Source: JBGANR01 sp044222225
Lineage (GTDB): Bacteria > Actinomycetota > Actinomycetes > Mycobacteriales > Mycobacteriaceae
Reading direction: 5' to 3'
Length of the DNA stretch: 64,000 nucleotides
NCBI GenBank assembly: GCA_044222225.1
Contig: JBGANR010000023.1
Span: forward strand, 6,825-70,824
Of the stretch, positions 43,255-52,741 are shown in pieces; position 1 is the stretch's first letter; every line of letters starts with the position of its first letter. The notes under the pieces were generated by a model. The model saw only the letters and a list, made by a program, of their open reading frames with translations, was not told the DNA's origin and did not search any database. The translations under genes were made by a program, and so were the position numbers.

Positions 43255-43679
43255 TACTGAGCTCCCTTCCCGTTGTTGCGAGCGCGGCCCGTGCCGGCGA
43301 CCTTGCTCGCCAGGCTCGTGACCTCGACCGTGATGTGGCTGGTCCGCTTGCGGACCCGGAACGCACGGCCCTGGGCACGCGGGCGGAACCGCTTCATCGT
43401 CGGACCCTCGTCCGCGAACGCCTTCGACACGACGAGCGTGCGGCGGTCCAGGTCGAGGTTGTTCTCGGCGTTGGCGATCGCGCTGGCGAGCACCTTCGCG
43501 ACCGGCTCCGACGCCGCCTGCGGCGCGAACCGCAGGATGTCGAGCGCCTCGTCGGCGTCCTTACCGCGGACCAGGTCGATCACGCGGCGCGCCTTCATCG
43601 GCGTGACGCGCACGAAGCGCGCCGTCGCCCGGGCGGTCGTCGGAGCCGCTTGCGCGACACCCGTCTTCGCGTTGCTCAT
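43254..43679 (-). CDS. rplV: 50S ribosomal protein L22
   Basis: L22 lines the exit tunnel with a beta hairpin that is a macrolide-resistance hot spot. The 141-residue protein has TARFVRVTPMKARRVIDLVR near the N-terminus and the hairpin region GPTMKRFRPRAQGRAFRVRK. It overlaps rpsS by four bases and rpsC by one. Confidence 0.98.
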
Positions 43680-43957
43680 CGACGCTTACCCTTCCGGTCG
43701 TCCTTGATGTGGCCCTTGAACGTCCGCGTCGGAGCGAACTCGCCGAGCTTGTGCCCGACCATGTTGTCCGAGACGAACACCGGCACGTGCTTGCGGCCGT
43801 CGTGGACGGCGAAGGTGTGGCCGATGAAGTCGGGGATGATCGTCGAGCGGCGCGACCAGGTCTTGATGACCTGCTTGGTGCCCTTCTCGTTCTGCACGTC
43901 CACCTTCGCCAGGAGGTGGTCGTCGACGAAGGGGCCCTTCTTGAGGCTGCGGGGCAT
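43676..43957 (-). CDS. rpsS: 30S ribosomal protein S19
   Basis: S19 pairs with S13 in the head of the small subunit. The 93-residue product starts MPRSLKKGPFVDDHLLAKVD and ends with the signature GHKLGEFAPTRTFKGHIKDD before a basic tail. Length and position are standard. Confidence 0.99.
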   Translation of the reverse strand: MPRSLKKGPFVDDHLLAKVDVQNEKGTKQVIKTWSRRSTIIPDFIGHTFAVHDGRKHVPVFVSDNMVGHKLGEFAPTRTFKGHIKDDRKGKRR

Positions 43958-43970
43958 TCTCTACTCCCTC

Positions 43971-44804
<834 letters not shown>

Positions 44805-44834
44805 GTGCTTCTCGTCCTGTTCCGTGGGGGCGGC

Positions 44835-45143
44835 CTACGCCGCGCCCCCGAAGATCTCGATGGTGCTACCGGCCGCGAGGGTGACGATGGCGCGCTTGGT
44901 GTCCTTGCGCTTGCCGTACCCGGTCCGGGTGCGCTTGCGCTTACCCGGGCGGTTGAGGGTGTTGACGCTGGTCACGTCGACGCCGAAGATGGCCTCGACC
45001 GCGATCTTGATCTGCGTCTTGTTCGCGTCCGGGTGCACGAGGAACGTGTAGACGTTGCCCTCGATCAGCCCATAGGACTTCTCGGAGATGACCGGCGCGA
45101 GGATGATGTCCCGCGGGTCGGTCTTGACGGTGTCGACGCTCAT
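44835..45143 (-). CDS. rplW: 50S ribosomal protein L23
   Basis: L23 surrounds the exit tunnel and is the docking site for trigger factor and SRP. The 102-residue product has DIILAPVISEKSYGLIEGNV and the family region VEAIFGVDVTSVNTLNRPGK. Its ATG overlaps the rplD stop by four bases. Confidence 0.98.
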   Translation of the reverse strand: MSVDTVKTDPRDIILAPVISEKSYGLIEGNVYTFLVHPDANKTQIKIAVEAIFGVDVTSVNTLNRPGKRKRTRTGYGKRKDTKRAIVTLAAGSTIEIFGGAA

Positions 45144-45799
45144 GCCTGCGCCCCTTCCTTCGCCTCGCCCGTCGCGGCGGCGATGAAGCTGCCGAGGGCC
45201 TCACGGCTGAACACGATGTCGTCGCTGTCCAGCACGTCGTAGGTGTTGAGCTGATCCGGCGCGATCGGCATGACGTTCGGCAGGTTGGACACCGAGCGCC
45301 AGGCGGCGATGTCGTCACGGCCGAGCACGACGAGCAGCTTCTTGTTGTCGGTCAGCGACTCGAGGAAGACGCGAGCGGTCTTCGTCGACGGCGTCTGGCC
45401 GGTGACGAGCTCGGTGACGACGTGGATCCGCTCGTTGCGGACCCGGTCCGTCAGCGCGCCGCGCAGGGCCGCCTTGATCATCTTCTTCGGGGTGCGCTGG
45501 CTGTAGTCACGCGGCTGCGGGCCGTGGACCGTGCCGCCGCCGGTGAACTGCGGAGCGCGGGTCGAGCCCTGACGCGCCCGGCCGGTGCCCTTCTGGCGGT
45601 ACGGCTTGGCGCCGCCGCCGGAGACCAGTCCGCGCGTCTTCGTCGCATGCGTGCCCTGGCGGCGCGCGGCGAGCTGCGCCACGACGACCTGGTGCATCAG
45701 CGGGATGTTCGGCTCGACGTCGAAGATCTCCGTCGGCAGATCGACGGAGCCGGCGACGGAGCCGTCAGCGGCCTTGACGTCGAGGGTGAGCTTGCTCAT
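45140..45799 (-). CDS. rplD: 50S ribosomal protein L4
   Basis: L4 reaches the exit tunnel through an extended loop (RGLVSGGGAKPYRQKGTGRA) and in E. coli also represses the S10 operon through its leader. The 219-residue protein matches actinobacterial L4 throughout. Because the S10 leader here is about 240 bases long, a regulatory role for L4 is conceivable, but I see no direct evidence. Confidence 0.99.
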   Translation of the reverse strand: MSKLTLDVKAADGSVAGSVDLPTEIFDVEPNIPLMHQVVVAQLAARRQGTHATKTRGLVSGGGAKPYRQKGTGRARQGSTRAPQFTGGGTVHGPQPRDYSQRTPKKMIKAALRGALTDRVRNERIHVVTELVTGQTPSTKTARVFLESLTDNKKLLVVLGRDDIAAWRSVSNLPNVMPIAPDQLNTYDVLDSDDIVFSREALGSFIAAATGEAKEGAQA

Positions 45800-45802
45800 G
45801 GG

Positions 45803-46453
45803 TTAGGCACCGCCCTTCACTGCGGAGCGGACGAGCACGACGCCGCCCTTGCGACCCGGGATGGCTCCCTTGATCAACAGGATTCCGGCCTCGGCGTCCA
45901 CCTTGTGGACCTTGAGGTTCTGCGTGGTCACGCGCTCGTTGCCCATCCGGCCGGCCATGCGCGTGCCCTTGAAGACACGACCCGGGGTGGCGCAGCCACC
46001 GATCGAGCCGGGGGCGCGGTGGACGCGGTGGACGCCGTGCGAGGCGCCGAGGCCCTTGAAGCCGTGCCGCTTCATGACGCCGGCGAAGCCCTTGCCCTTG
46101 CTGGTGCCGGTGACGTCGACCAGCGAGCCGTCGGCGAACAGTTCGACGGTCAGCTCCTGGCCGACCTCATACTCCGAGACGTCGGCGAGGCGGACCTCGG
46201 CGATGTGCCGGCGCGGCGTGACGCCCGCCTTGGTGAACTGCCCGGCGACCGGCTTGATGACCTTGCGCGGGTCGATCGCGCCGAAGGCGAGCTGGACGGC
46301 CGTGTAGCCGTCGGTCTCCTGCGTACGGATCTGGGTGATCACGTTGGGAGCGGCCTTGACGACCGTGACCGGGACCACCCGGTTCTGCTCGTCGAAGACC
46401 TGGGTCATCCCGAGCTTGGTGCCCAGGATGCCCTTCTGGTTCTTCTCACTCAT
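45803..46453 (-). CDS. rplC: 50S ribosomal protein L3
   Basis: L3 is an early-assembly protein that reaches to the peptidyl transferase centre. The 216-residue product has GILGTKLGMTQVFDEQNRVV at the N-terminus and the conserved GTSKGKGFAGVMKRHGFKGL and GSIGGCATPGRVFKGTRMAG segments. It lies between rpsJ and rplD. Confidence 0.99.
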   Translation of the reverse strand: MSEKNQKGILGTKLGMTQVFDEQNRVVPVTVVKAAPNVITQIRTQETDGYTAVQLAFGAIDPRKVIKPVAGQFTKAGVTPRRHIAEVRLADVSEYEVGQELTVELFADGSLVDVTGTSKGKGFAGVMKRHGFKGLGASHGVHRVHRAPGSIGGCATPGRVFKGTRMAGRMGNERVTTQNLKVHKVDAEAGILLIKGAIPGRKGGVVLVRSAVKGGA

Positions 46454-46506
46454 TGTTGGTTTCTCCGCTTAATGCTTCGTAGAAGATGGCGCCCAAGCGG
46501 GCGAGC

Positions 46507-46812
46507 TCACTGGATGTTGACGTCGACGCTCGCCGGAAGGTCGATGCGCATGAGCGCGTCGACGGTCTTCGGCGTCGGATCCAGGATGTCGATGAGCCGC
46601 TTGTGGGTGCGCATCTCGAAGTGCTCGCGCGAGTCCTTGTACTTGTGCGGCGAACGGATGACGCAGTAGACGTTCTTCTCCGTCGGCAGGGGCACCGGGC
46701 CGACGACGCGGGCACCGGTGCGCGTCACCGTCTCGACGATCTTGCGCGCGGACGCGTCGATCGCCTCATGGTCATAGGCCTTGAGCCTGATGCGGATCTT
46801 CTGTCCCGCCAC
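46507..46812 (-). CDS. rpsJ: 30S ribosomal protein S10
   Basis: S10 is a head protein of the small subunit and, as NusE, a transcription antitermination factor. The 101-residue product starts at a GTG (MAGQKIRIRLKAYDHEAIDA) and contains the signature HFEMRTHKRLIDILDPTPKT. It heads the S10 cluster with a leader of about 240 bases. Confidence 0.99.
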   Translation of the reverse strand: MAGQKIRIRLKAYDHEAIDASARKIVETVTRTGARVVGPVPLPTEKNVYCVIRSPHKYKDSREHFEMRTHKRLIDILDPTPKTVDALMRIDLPASVDVNIQ

Positions 46813-47060
46813 TCTCGTGTCCTCTTCCGTCAGCGTTGGTCACAGAAGAACAGAGCACACACGAGGCACGGGCGGGCAGGCCGCCGGGCCGCGATCGACG
46901 CTGTTCATCTGTCAATTTTCGGGTGGAGCCGAGCGCGTTCACGCTGGTGGCTCCGAGCCACGCGGTCGGGCGTGTCGAGATCCGACGTACACCGATTGCG
47001 AAGCATCGAGCTTGCCAGAGGCCGCAGAGAACCACGGCCGGAGAGCAAGGCAACCGGTCC
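46813..47060 (-). other. S10-operon leader, about 240 bases, no gene
   Basis: Between the predicted promoter and rpsJ lies untranslated sequence without a supported gene on either strand. A TTGACA hexamer occurs at 46915-46910 but lacks a matching -10. The length would allow an autoregulatory structure, though I did not identify one. Confidence 0.4.
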
Positions 47061-47089
47061 AGTATGCACCAGGCCATCACCCCAGGCAA
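47061..47089 (-). promoter_or_regulatory. Promoter candidate for the S10 operon
   Basis: On the minus strand TTGCCT (47089-47084), 17 bases, and CATACT (47066-47061) form a good promoter. The start would be near 47054. It is divergent from the lipase promoter about 90 bases away. Confidence 0.5.
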
Positions 47090-47191
47090 GCCCGGGACCA
47101 CCGCGGGCGGCCACAGCGACGCCACAGGACGGACGGTGGCCCCAATCACCACTCTGGCCACACCAGCCCCACGGGCGATATCGTCGATGGA

Positions 47192-48079
47192 ATGAACGAC
47201 ACTGCTGGGAACGACCCACGCCGCGGCCGCCGCGGCTTGCGACGCACTCTCGCCGGCGTCACCGCTTCGCTCGTCACGACCGTCGTCGCTCTCGTCCCGG
47301 GCGTCGCCCACGCCGCACCGGAGCCGCTCGAAGGCGTCAACGACTTCTCCTGCCGGCCCTCGACGGCGCATCCGCGGCCGGTCGTCCTCGTCCACGGCAC
47401 CTGGTCGGACGCCGCGTCCACCTGGGCGACGCTCGCCCCGCGCCTCATCGCCGACGGCTACTGCGTCTTCGCTCCGACCTACGGTACGCAGGTCCCCGAC
47501 GGCAATCTGCTCGGCCTCGTCGGGGCCGCACCGATCTCCACCTCGGCCGTCGACCTCGGTCGCTTCATCGACAGGGTGCTCACCGAGACCGGCGCCGCGA
47601 AGGTCGACGTCGTCGCCCATTCCCAGGGCGCGCTCGTCTCCCGCAAGCACCTGCAGATCACCCCGCCGGCCAAGCGCCGGATCGGGACGCTCGTCAGCGT
47701 CGCCGGCTCGAATCACGGCACGTCGTTCGGCGGCAAGCAGCAGATCGGCGCCCTGGCGATGCTGCTCAACGTGCCCGTCATCGAGCTGTACCGCTACCTC
47801 GTCGGGCCGTCGTTCGTCGAGCAGATGGCCGGATCGCCGACGTTGCGCGCCCTCAACAAAGACGGCGACACCGTGCCCGGCGTGCGCTACGTCGCTCTGG
47901 CCAGCAAGACCGACGGCGTCATCACGCCGCCCGAATCGGCCCTGCTCACCGCCGGTCCGGGTGCGACGGTGGAGAACATCTGGATCCAGGACCGGGAACC
48001 CGGCGCGACGACGGACCACGGCAAGATGACGTCGGATCCGGTGGCCGTCGACCTCATGGAAGGCGCCCTCGGCGGCTGA
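47192..48079 (+). CDS. Secreted lipase/esterase, alpha/beta hydrolase
   Basis: The 295-residue protein has a signal peptide (RRGRRGLRRTLAGVTASLVT, then VVALVPGVAHAAPEP, cleavage near AHA) with an arginine-rich n-region. The mature enzyme has the lipase-class-2 layout: oxyanion region RPVVLVHGTWSD, nucleophile elbow VAHSQGA (Ser about 150) and a late His (TTDHGKM). The pattern resembles secreted actinobacterial triacylglycerol lipases of the EstA/LipB type. No ribosome-binding site precedes the ATG; TATCGT (47179-47184) lies 7 bases upstream, so the mRNA is probably leaderless. It is divergent from the S10 operon. Confidence 0.85.
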   Translation: MNDTAGNDPRRGRRGLRRTLAGVTASLVTTVVALVPGVAHAAPEPLEGVNDFSCRPSTAHPRPVVLVHGTWSDAASTWATLAPRLIADGYCVFAPTYGTQVPDGNLLGLVGAAPISTSAVDLGRFIDRVLTETGAAKVDVVAHSQGALVSRKHLQITPPAKRRIGTLVSVAGSNHGTSFGGKQQIGALAMLLNVPVIELYRYLVGPSFVEQMAGSPTLRALNKDGDTVPGVRYVALASKTDGVITPPESALLTAGPGATVENIWIQDREPGATTDHGKMTSDPVAVDLMEGALGG

Positions 48080-48135
48080 ACCCGAAGCCGCCGAGCCGAG
48101 CCCGGCGCCGCCGATCCCGGAGCCGCCGGCGGCGG

Positions 48136-49002
48136 TCAGTTGGGATTGCCGAGCCGCGGCCGGAGCCGGAAGACGTTGCGCACGGCGAAACGCCGGGCGT
48201 CCGGATCCCAGAATCGCAGCGGGAACCAGAAGGCGAGATGCACGGCGCGCGTCGCCATGACCTCGCGGGCGACCACCCTGGCCTCGCGCACCCAGCCGCG
48301 ATTGCGGTACGTCCGCGGCGCGAGCGCCGAGTATCGCCAGTACGAGACCGGCGACGTCAGCAGCCGTCGGCCGGACATCTGCGCCGACATCCCGGGGATG
48401 ATGCCGATCGGTGCGCCGAGCTCGGCCAGCACCAGTCCCAGATCGAGATCCTCGGCGATGTCGCGGCGGCGTGAGACGCGCGCCGAGGCATGCTTCCATA
48501 CGGAGGCCTTGACGACGCAGTTCGACCCCTGCGGGAACCGCTCCCCCGAGCACTCGCCGCGCTCCATCGACTCCGCCAACTCCGCGGAGCGCCGACTCTG
48601 CGCCTCGGCGAAACGTCGCTGCCAGGGCAGGTCGTACATCGTCATCATCCCGTAGCCCGCGGCCGCCGACGGCACCTTCTCGAAGTAGTCGAGGATCGCG
48701 TCGGCCCAGCCGTCGTCGACGAGGGTGTCCGCGTCCACGCGGGCGACGAGATCGCCCGAAGCGGCGGCGAATCCCGCGTCCCGGGCGAGGATCACCCCCG
48801 GCCGGGGCTCGGTCACGATCCGCAGCCGATCGTCGTCGAACGCCCCGGCCACGCGCGCCGTCCTGTCGGTGCTGCCGTTGTCCACCACGATGATCTCGGC
48901 GACGCTCGCCTGGCGCAGTATCCGAGTGAGGCATTCCCCGATGACGGCTTCTTCGTTGAATGCGGGAACAAATACCGACAGTCTGAGCGGGCTATTCACC
49001 AC
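48136..49002 (-). CDS. Family-2 glycosyltransferase
   Basis: The 288-residue GT-A fold enzyme has the N-terminal SVFVPAFNEEAVIGECLTRI, nucleotide-binding VVDNGSTDRTARV and metal-binding RVDADT (DxD type, about 92). The C-terminal part has PGMSAQMSGRRLL and a conserved end with RFWDPDARRFAVRN. It likely transfers a sugar from a nucleotide donor at the cytoplasmic face; donor and acceptor are unknown. It starts at GTG (two in tandem) and overlaps the upstream glycosyltransferase by 11 bases. It is one of five paralogues between 48 and 53 kb. Confidence 0.85.
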   Translation of the reverse strand: MVNSPLRLSVFVPAFNEEAVIGECLTRILRQASVAEIIVVDNGSTDRTARVAGAFDDDRLRIVTEPRPGVILARDAGFAAASGDLVARVDADTLVDDGWADAILDYFEKVPSAAAGYGMMTMYDLPWQRRFAEAQSRRSAELAESMERGECSGERFPQGSNCVVKASVWKHASARVSRRRDIAEDLDLGLVLAELGAPIGIIPGMSAQMSGRRLLTSPVSYWRYSALAPRTYRNRGWVREARVVAREVMATRAVHLAFWFPLRFWDPDARRFAVRNVFRLRPRLGNPN

Positions 49003-49900
49003 GCCGACCTCCGGCCGTCACCGGCGAGACCCGGTCCGAGGTGTTGAACATCGCCCGCGGTGACCAGCGGCCTTTCACCGGGTCCCAACCGCCGTATACG
49101 GGCCAGAGGAAGAAGGTCACGATGAGTCGGATCACCGGCATCATCCGCCGATACCGGCGCGCCTCCTCGGTGACTCCCATGAATTCGTACGTCCGGCCGA
49201 GGGCATGGTAATAGTCCATCGCCTTCCACGGCGGTTGCCCGAATCGCCTCGGCGAGATGTCGGTCAGCATGTCGTTGACATGCATGACCGGGAATCCGTG
49301 GCGATTGAGCAGGATCGCCGCTTCGAAATCCTCATGGATATCCGTACGCCCGCTGACCTCGTCGCGTATCGCCTCCCAGGCCACGCGCCGGATGATCGAG
49401 TTCGGCCCGCTCAGCATGTCGAGGTTCTTGGGCTCGGGGTAGCGCCGGCGGGTCCGCCGTTCGGCGCGCTTCTGAAACGGCGCGTCGTACAACATGTTCA
49501 GTCCGGACACGGCGCCCCAGTCCGGATGACCCTCGAGGTAGGCGACGGCGACACTCGACCATTCCGGCCGCAGGCGGGTATCGGCGTCGATCCGGCCGAT
49601 CAGGTCGGTGGTGACCGCATCGAACCCGGTGGTACGCGCGAACAAGACGCCCTGCCGAGGTTCCGTGACGACCGTGATGTTCGCATGCCGGCTCGCGTAC
49701 TCCCGGGCGATGTCGAGCGTTCGATCGGTGCTGTTGTTGTCGACGACGACGATCCGGTCGATGGGCCGGCGCTGAGCGAGCGCGTGATCGAGACAGGCCG
49801 CGATCGTGTCCTCCTCGTCGAAGGCGGGCACCACGACCGTCAGCGACAGCGGCGCCGGGCCGTGCCGGCCGACCTCGGCGGGTTGCGGCGATTGATCCAT
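48992..49900 (-). CDS. Family-2 glycosyltransferase
   Basis: The 302-residue paralogue has LTVVVPAFDEEDTIAACLDH, VVDNNSTDRTLDI and GRIDADTRLRPEW (DxD), then the acceptor-region LSGPNSIIRRVAWEAI and HEDFEAAIL, and a C-terminal hydrophobic stretch before DPVKGRWSPRAMF. AGGAGAACGTC precedes the ATG. It is transcribed with the gene at 48136. Enzyme class is secure by motif; substrate is not. Confidence 0.85.
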   Translation of the reverse strand: MDQSPQPAEVGRHGPAPLSLTVVVPAFDEEDTIAACLDHALAQRRPIDRIVVVDNNSTDRTLDIAREYASRHANITVVTEPRQGVLFARTTGFDAVTTDLIGRIDADTRLRPEWSSVAVAYLEGHPDWGAVSGLNMLYDAPFQKRAERRTRRRYPEPKNLDMLSGPNSIIRRVAWEAIRDEVSGRTDIHEDFEAAILLNRHGFPVMHVNDMLTDISPRRFGQPPWKAMDYYHALGRTYEFMGVTEEARRYRRMMPVIRLIVTFFLWPVYGGWDPVKGRWSPRAMFNTSDRVSPVTAGGRRGE

Positions 49901-50022
49901 GACGTTCTCCTGACGTGGCGCGATCGGCGAGGGCCCGGGACGCGAGCCGCCGCCATCATCCCACTTGCCCGCATAGCCGAGGCGTCACCGGCGCAGAATC
50001 GACGCCGCAATCGGCATCGCCG

Positions 50023-50631
50023 TCAGGGCCGATTCGTGGCGGCGCGCCGCTTGGCCGCGCGCCGGAACACCGTGCGGGCGATCAGCGACGACGGTGGATC
50101 CGGAGCCGTCTCCGCCATGGCGGGCACCAGCACGACGGTGCAGCTCGCTCCCCCGTCACCCAACGCACCGCGAACGGTCGGCCAGGACGACGCCCGGACG
50201 GCGACGTTCGCGCCGCGCACCCCCCGGCCCTGCGGAGCGCCGCCGACATCGGCCTCGGGATGCTCGACGAAGGCCCCGACGACCGCGTCGGCCCAGCCGG
50301 GCGGCAGACGCACGTCGGCGCCGACGCCGGCGATGATGTCGCCGCGCGCGGCGTCGAAGCCGATGCGACATGCGAGCCCTCGCCCATGCCGCGCCTCCCG
50401 CAACAACAGGACGCGGGGTTCGCGGACGGCCGTCGCGGCGACGCGCTGCGCGACGGCGTCGGCATCACCGGCGACGACCACGACCACCTCGAGCACCGCC
50501 GAGCCCTGTGCCAAGGCCCCGGCGACGGCATCCACGATGTCCGGCTCTTCACCGCCCACAGGGATGACTATCGAGATCGACAAACGCGGAACATCACGCG
50601 TCCTCACAGACCTCCCCGTTTTCTCCGACAT
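50023..50631 (-). CDS. Degenerate family-2 glycosyltransferase paralogue
   Basis: The 202-residue frame aligns by eye with the neighbouring glycosyltransferases (SISIVIPVGGEEPDIVDAVA; GFDAARGDIIAGVGADVRLP; PGWADAVV), but the key motifs are lost. DNNSTD is replaced by VAGDAD and DAD by GAD. The acceptor part of about 45 residues between GGAP and GANVAVRASSW is deleted, and the C-terminal third is truncated. Either it is a decaying pseudogene with an intact frame or a non-catalytic relative. AGAGG precedes the ATG. Confidence 0.6.
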   Translation of the reverse strand: MSEKTGRSVRTRDVPRLSISIVIPVGGEEPDIVDAVAGALAQGSAVLEVVVVVAGDADAVAQRVAATAVREPRVLLLREARHGRGLACRIGFDAARGDIIAGVGADVRLPPGWADAVVGAFVEHPEADVGGAPQGRGVRGANVAVRASSWPTVRGALGDGGASCTVVLVPAMAETAPDPPSSLIARTVFRRAAKRRAATNRP

Positions 50632-50835
50632 ACTTCAAACCTCTACACAGGGCGTATCTTCCACCCATCGGAGAGTAGGGGGCAGGAGAATGCGGCGGCC
50701 AATCCCGGAGGGCCGAGGCGATAAGGCTGCCTTTAAGGGCCGAATCTCTGCTTATGGTCGACGACCGGTCCGCCTTGATTCGGTGAACGGGCATCAAGTG
50801 GCGGGACCGACATTTCTGCACTATCGTTCCCGGAC

Positions 50836-51723
50836 ATGCCGGAGAACCCCGCCATCTCGCCGTCGCTTTCCGTGGTGATCCCGGCCCACAATGAAGAAGC
50901 CGTGATCGGCGCCGCCTTACAGCGCGTTCTCGAACAGGGCGACCTCGTCCGCGAGGTGATCGTCGTCGACAACAACTGCACCGACGACACGGCCGACGTC
51001 GTCCGCCGGATCGCCGCGGACGACGACCGCGTCCACATCGTGGAAGAGCGGCAGCCGGGGGTCGCCCACGCCCGCTACGCGGGCTTCGACGCCGCGGCCG
51101 GCGATCTCATCGCGACGATCGACGCGGACACCGTGGTCGGCGAAGGCTGGGCGGAGGCGATCACGACGCTGTTCGCCGAGCGCACGGACATCGACGCGGG
51201 CGGCGCTCCGATGCTCATGCACGACCTGCCCCTGCAGGGGATGTACGCCGCCGGCCAGCGCCGCTACCTGCGCAACGCGCGACGCGTCCTCGCCGAGGGC
51301 GGGATCCCGCGGCTGCCGGGGCTCAGCGGCGCCAACTCGGTGCTCCGCGCGTCGGCGTGGACGGCGGTGCGCGACCGCGTGTCCACCGACCGCGCCTATC
51401 ACGAGGACATGGATCGCAGCCTGGCACTGCTCGACGCCGGCTGCACGATCGCCGTCGTCCCGGGCATGGACGCGACCGTCTCGGGCCGGCGCGCACTCTC
51501 GTCGGTGCCGAGCTTCTGGCGCTACTCCAAGGCGATGCCGCGCACCTATCGGCGGCACGGCCGCAGGGTGGCCGCGGTGGTCGTCGACGCGTCCATCGCG
51601 ATCCACATCGTGTGGCACACGGTGTTTCTGCCGGTCAATCGCGCCTGGGATCCGGAACGCAGACGATTCTCGGTCCGGCGGCTCGTGACGCGGACCGAGC
51701 GACGGGCCGAGCCGGTCGGCTGA
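50836..51723 (+). CDS. Family-2 glycosyltransferase
   Basis: The 295-residue paralogue has LSVVIPAHNEEAVIGAALQR, VVDNNCTDDTADVV and ATIDADTVVGEGWAE (DxD), GGAPMLMHDLPLQG, LSGANSVLRASAW, HEDMDRSLALLDAG and PGMDATVSGRRAL. Its end RRAEPVG lies inside a palindrome shared with the convergent paralogue at 51740. A TATCGT box (50822-50827) lies 8 bases before the ATG and no ribosome-binding site is seen, so it is probably leaderless. Confidence 0.85.
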   Translation: MPENPAISPSLSVVIPAHNEEAVIGAALQRVLEQGDLVREVIVVDNNCTDDTADVVRRIAADDDRVHIVEERQPGVAHARYAGFDAAAGDLIATIDADTVVGEGWAEAITTLFAERTDIDAGGAPMLMHDLPLQGMYAAGQRRYLRNARRVLAEGGIPRLPGLSGANSVLRASAWTAVRDRVSTDRAYHEDMDRSLALLDAGCTIAVVPGMDATVSGRRALSSVPSFWRYSKAMPRTYRRHGRRVAAVVVDASIAIHIVWHTVFLPVNRAWDPERRRFSVRRLVTRTERRAEPVG

Positions 51724-51757
51724 CGCCGGTCACCCGCCGTCAGCCGACCGGCTCGGC
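51706..51757. terminator. Perfect 20-bp inverted repeat, bidirectional terminator
   Basis: Arms at 51706-51725 and 51738-51757 are exact reverse complements around a 12-base loop. Each arm contains the last codons and the TGA stop of one of two convergent glycosyltransferase genes, both ending in AEPVG. It would terminate transcription from both sides. The symmetry implies that the two gene ends are copies of one another. Confidence 0.75.
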
Positions 51758-52657
51758 GCGGCTCGGCGCCCGGCGGTGAAGCCGACGCGGCGAGAACCGG
51801 CGCGCGTCGGGGTCCCAGGCGCGGTTGACCGGCAGCAACACCGTGTGTGACACGAGTTGCAGGGCCACGCCGACTTCGCAGGCCGCGGCGGCCACGGTCC
51901 GTCCGTGCAGCCGGTAGGTGCGCGGCATCGCCCGGGAGTACCGGCGGAAGGACGCGATGCTCGACAGCCGCCGCCGGCCCGAGACGGTCGCGGCCATGCC
52001 CGGCACGATGGCGATCGTGCAGCCCGCACGCCGCAGATGCAGCGTGCGGTCCATGTCCTCGAAGTAGCGCCGGTCGTAGCTGACCTTCTCCCGGACAAGC
52101 TTCCACGCCGACGCCCGAAGCACCGAATTGGCGCCGCTCAGACCGGGTGAGGTCTGTACCTCGCCGCGCGTCAGCGCCGCCTCCGCACGGCGGACGAGCG
52201 CCCGCTGCAGCGGCGCGTACAACCACTGCAGTGGCAGGTCGTGCATGAGCATCGGAGCGCCGCCCGCGTCGACCTCGGGATGCGCGGCGAAGACGCGCAC
52301 GATCGCGTCGGCCCAACCCGGCTCCAGCCTGGTGTCGGCGTCGACGCTGGCGATGAGATCGCCGCGGGCAGCGTCGAAACCCGCATAGCGCGCGTACGCG
52401 ACTCCCGGCGTCGACTCCGGCAGCAGCACGACGCGCGGGTCGTCGACGGCGATGCCGGCGACGATCTCGGCCGTCCGATCCGTGCTGTTGTTGTCGACGA
52501 CGATCACCTCGAGGACCGCGTCGCCCTGCGCGAGGACGCGGCCGATGACGTCGGCGATCTCGGCCTCCTCGTCGTGCGCCGGAATCGTCACCGAGATCGT
52601 CAGCGGCGGTCCCTCGTATCGGTCCGCAGGCGCGACGTCACCCGAAATATCAGTCAC
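51740..52657 (-). CDS. Family-2 glycosyltransferase
   Basis: The 305-residue enzyme is the closest paralogue of the gene at 50836. It shares ISVTIPAHDEEAEIADVIGR, VVDNNSTDRTAEIV, ASVDADTRLEPGWAD, GGAPMLMHDLPLQW, LSGANSVLRASAW, FEDMDRTLHLRRAG and PGMAATVSGRRRL, and an end in SRAEPVG. It starts at GTG after GGGGAGCCT. It lies 84 bases downstream of the acyltransferase gene on the same strand and may belong to the peptide synthetase transcription unit, in which case it could glycosylate the product. That is inference. Confidence 0.85.
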   Translation of the reverse strand: MTDISGDVAPADRYEGPPLTISVTIPAHDEEAEIADVIGRVLAQGDAVLEVIVVDNNSTDRTAEIVAGIAVDDPRVVLLPESTPGVAYARYAGFDAARGDLIASVDADTRLEPGWADAIVRVFAAHPEVDAGGAPMLMHDLPLQWLYAPLQRALVRRAEAALTRGEVQTSPGLSGANSVLRASAWKLVREKVSYDRRYFEDMDRTLHLRRAGCTIAIVPGMAATVSGRRRLSSIASFRRYSRAMPRTYRLHGRTVAAAACEVGVALQLVSHTVLLPVNRAWDPDARRFSPRRLHRRAPSRAEPVG

Positions 52658-52741
52658 AGGCTCCCCAACCCTCGTCTATTACGGTTGACAGCTCAGCACA
52701 GACGTCCGTGCCGTCGGCGACGCTACCGCAATAAGACCGGT

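Noticed and set aside
46910..46915. TTGACA on the minus strand upstream of rpsJ
   Set aside because: No AT-rich -10 lies 16-19 bases downstream (GC-only sequence), so it is unlikely to be a sigma-A promoter. The pair at 47061-47089 is better.
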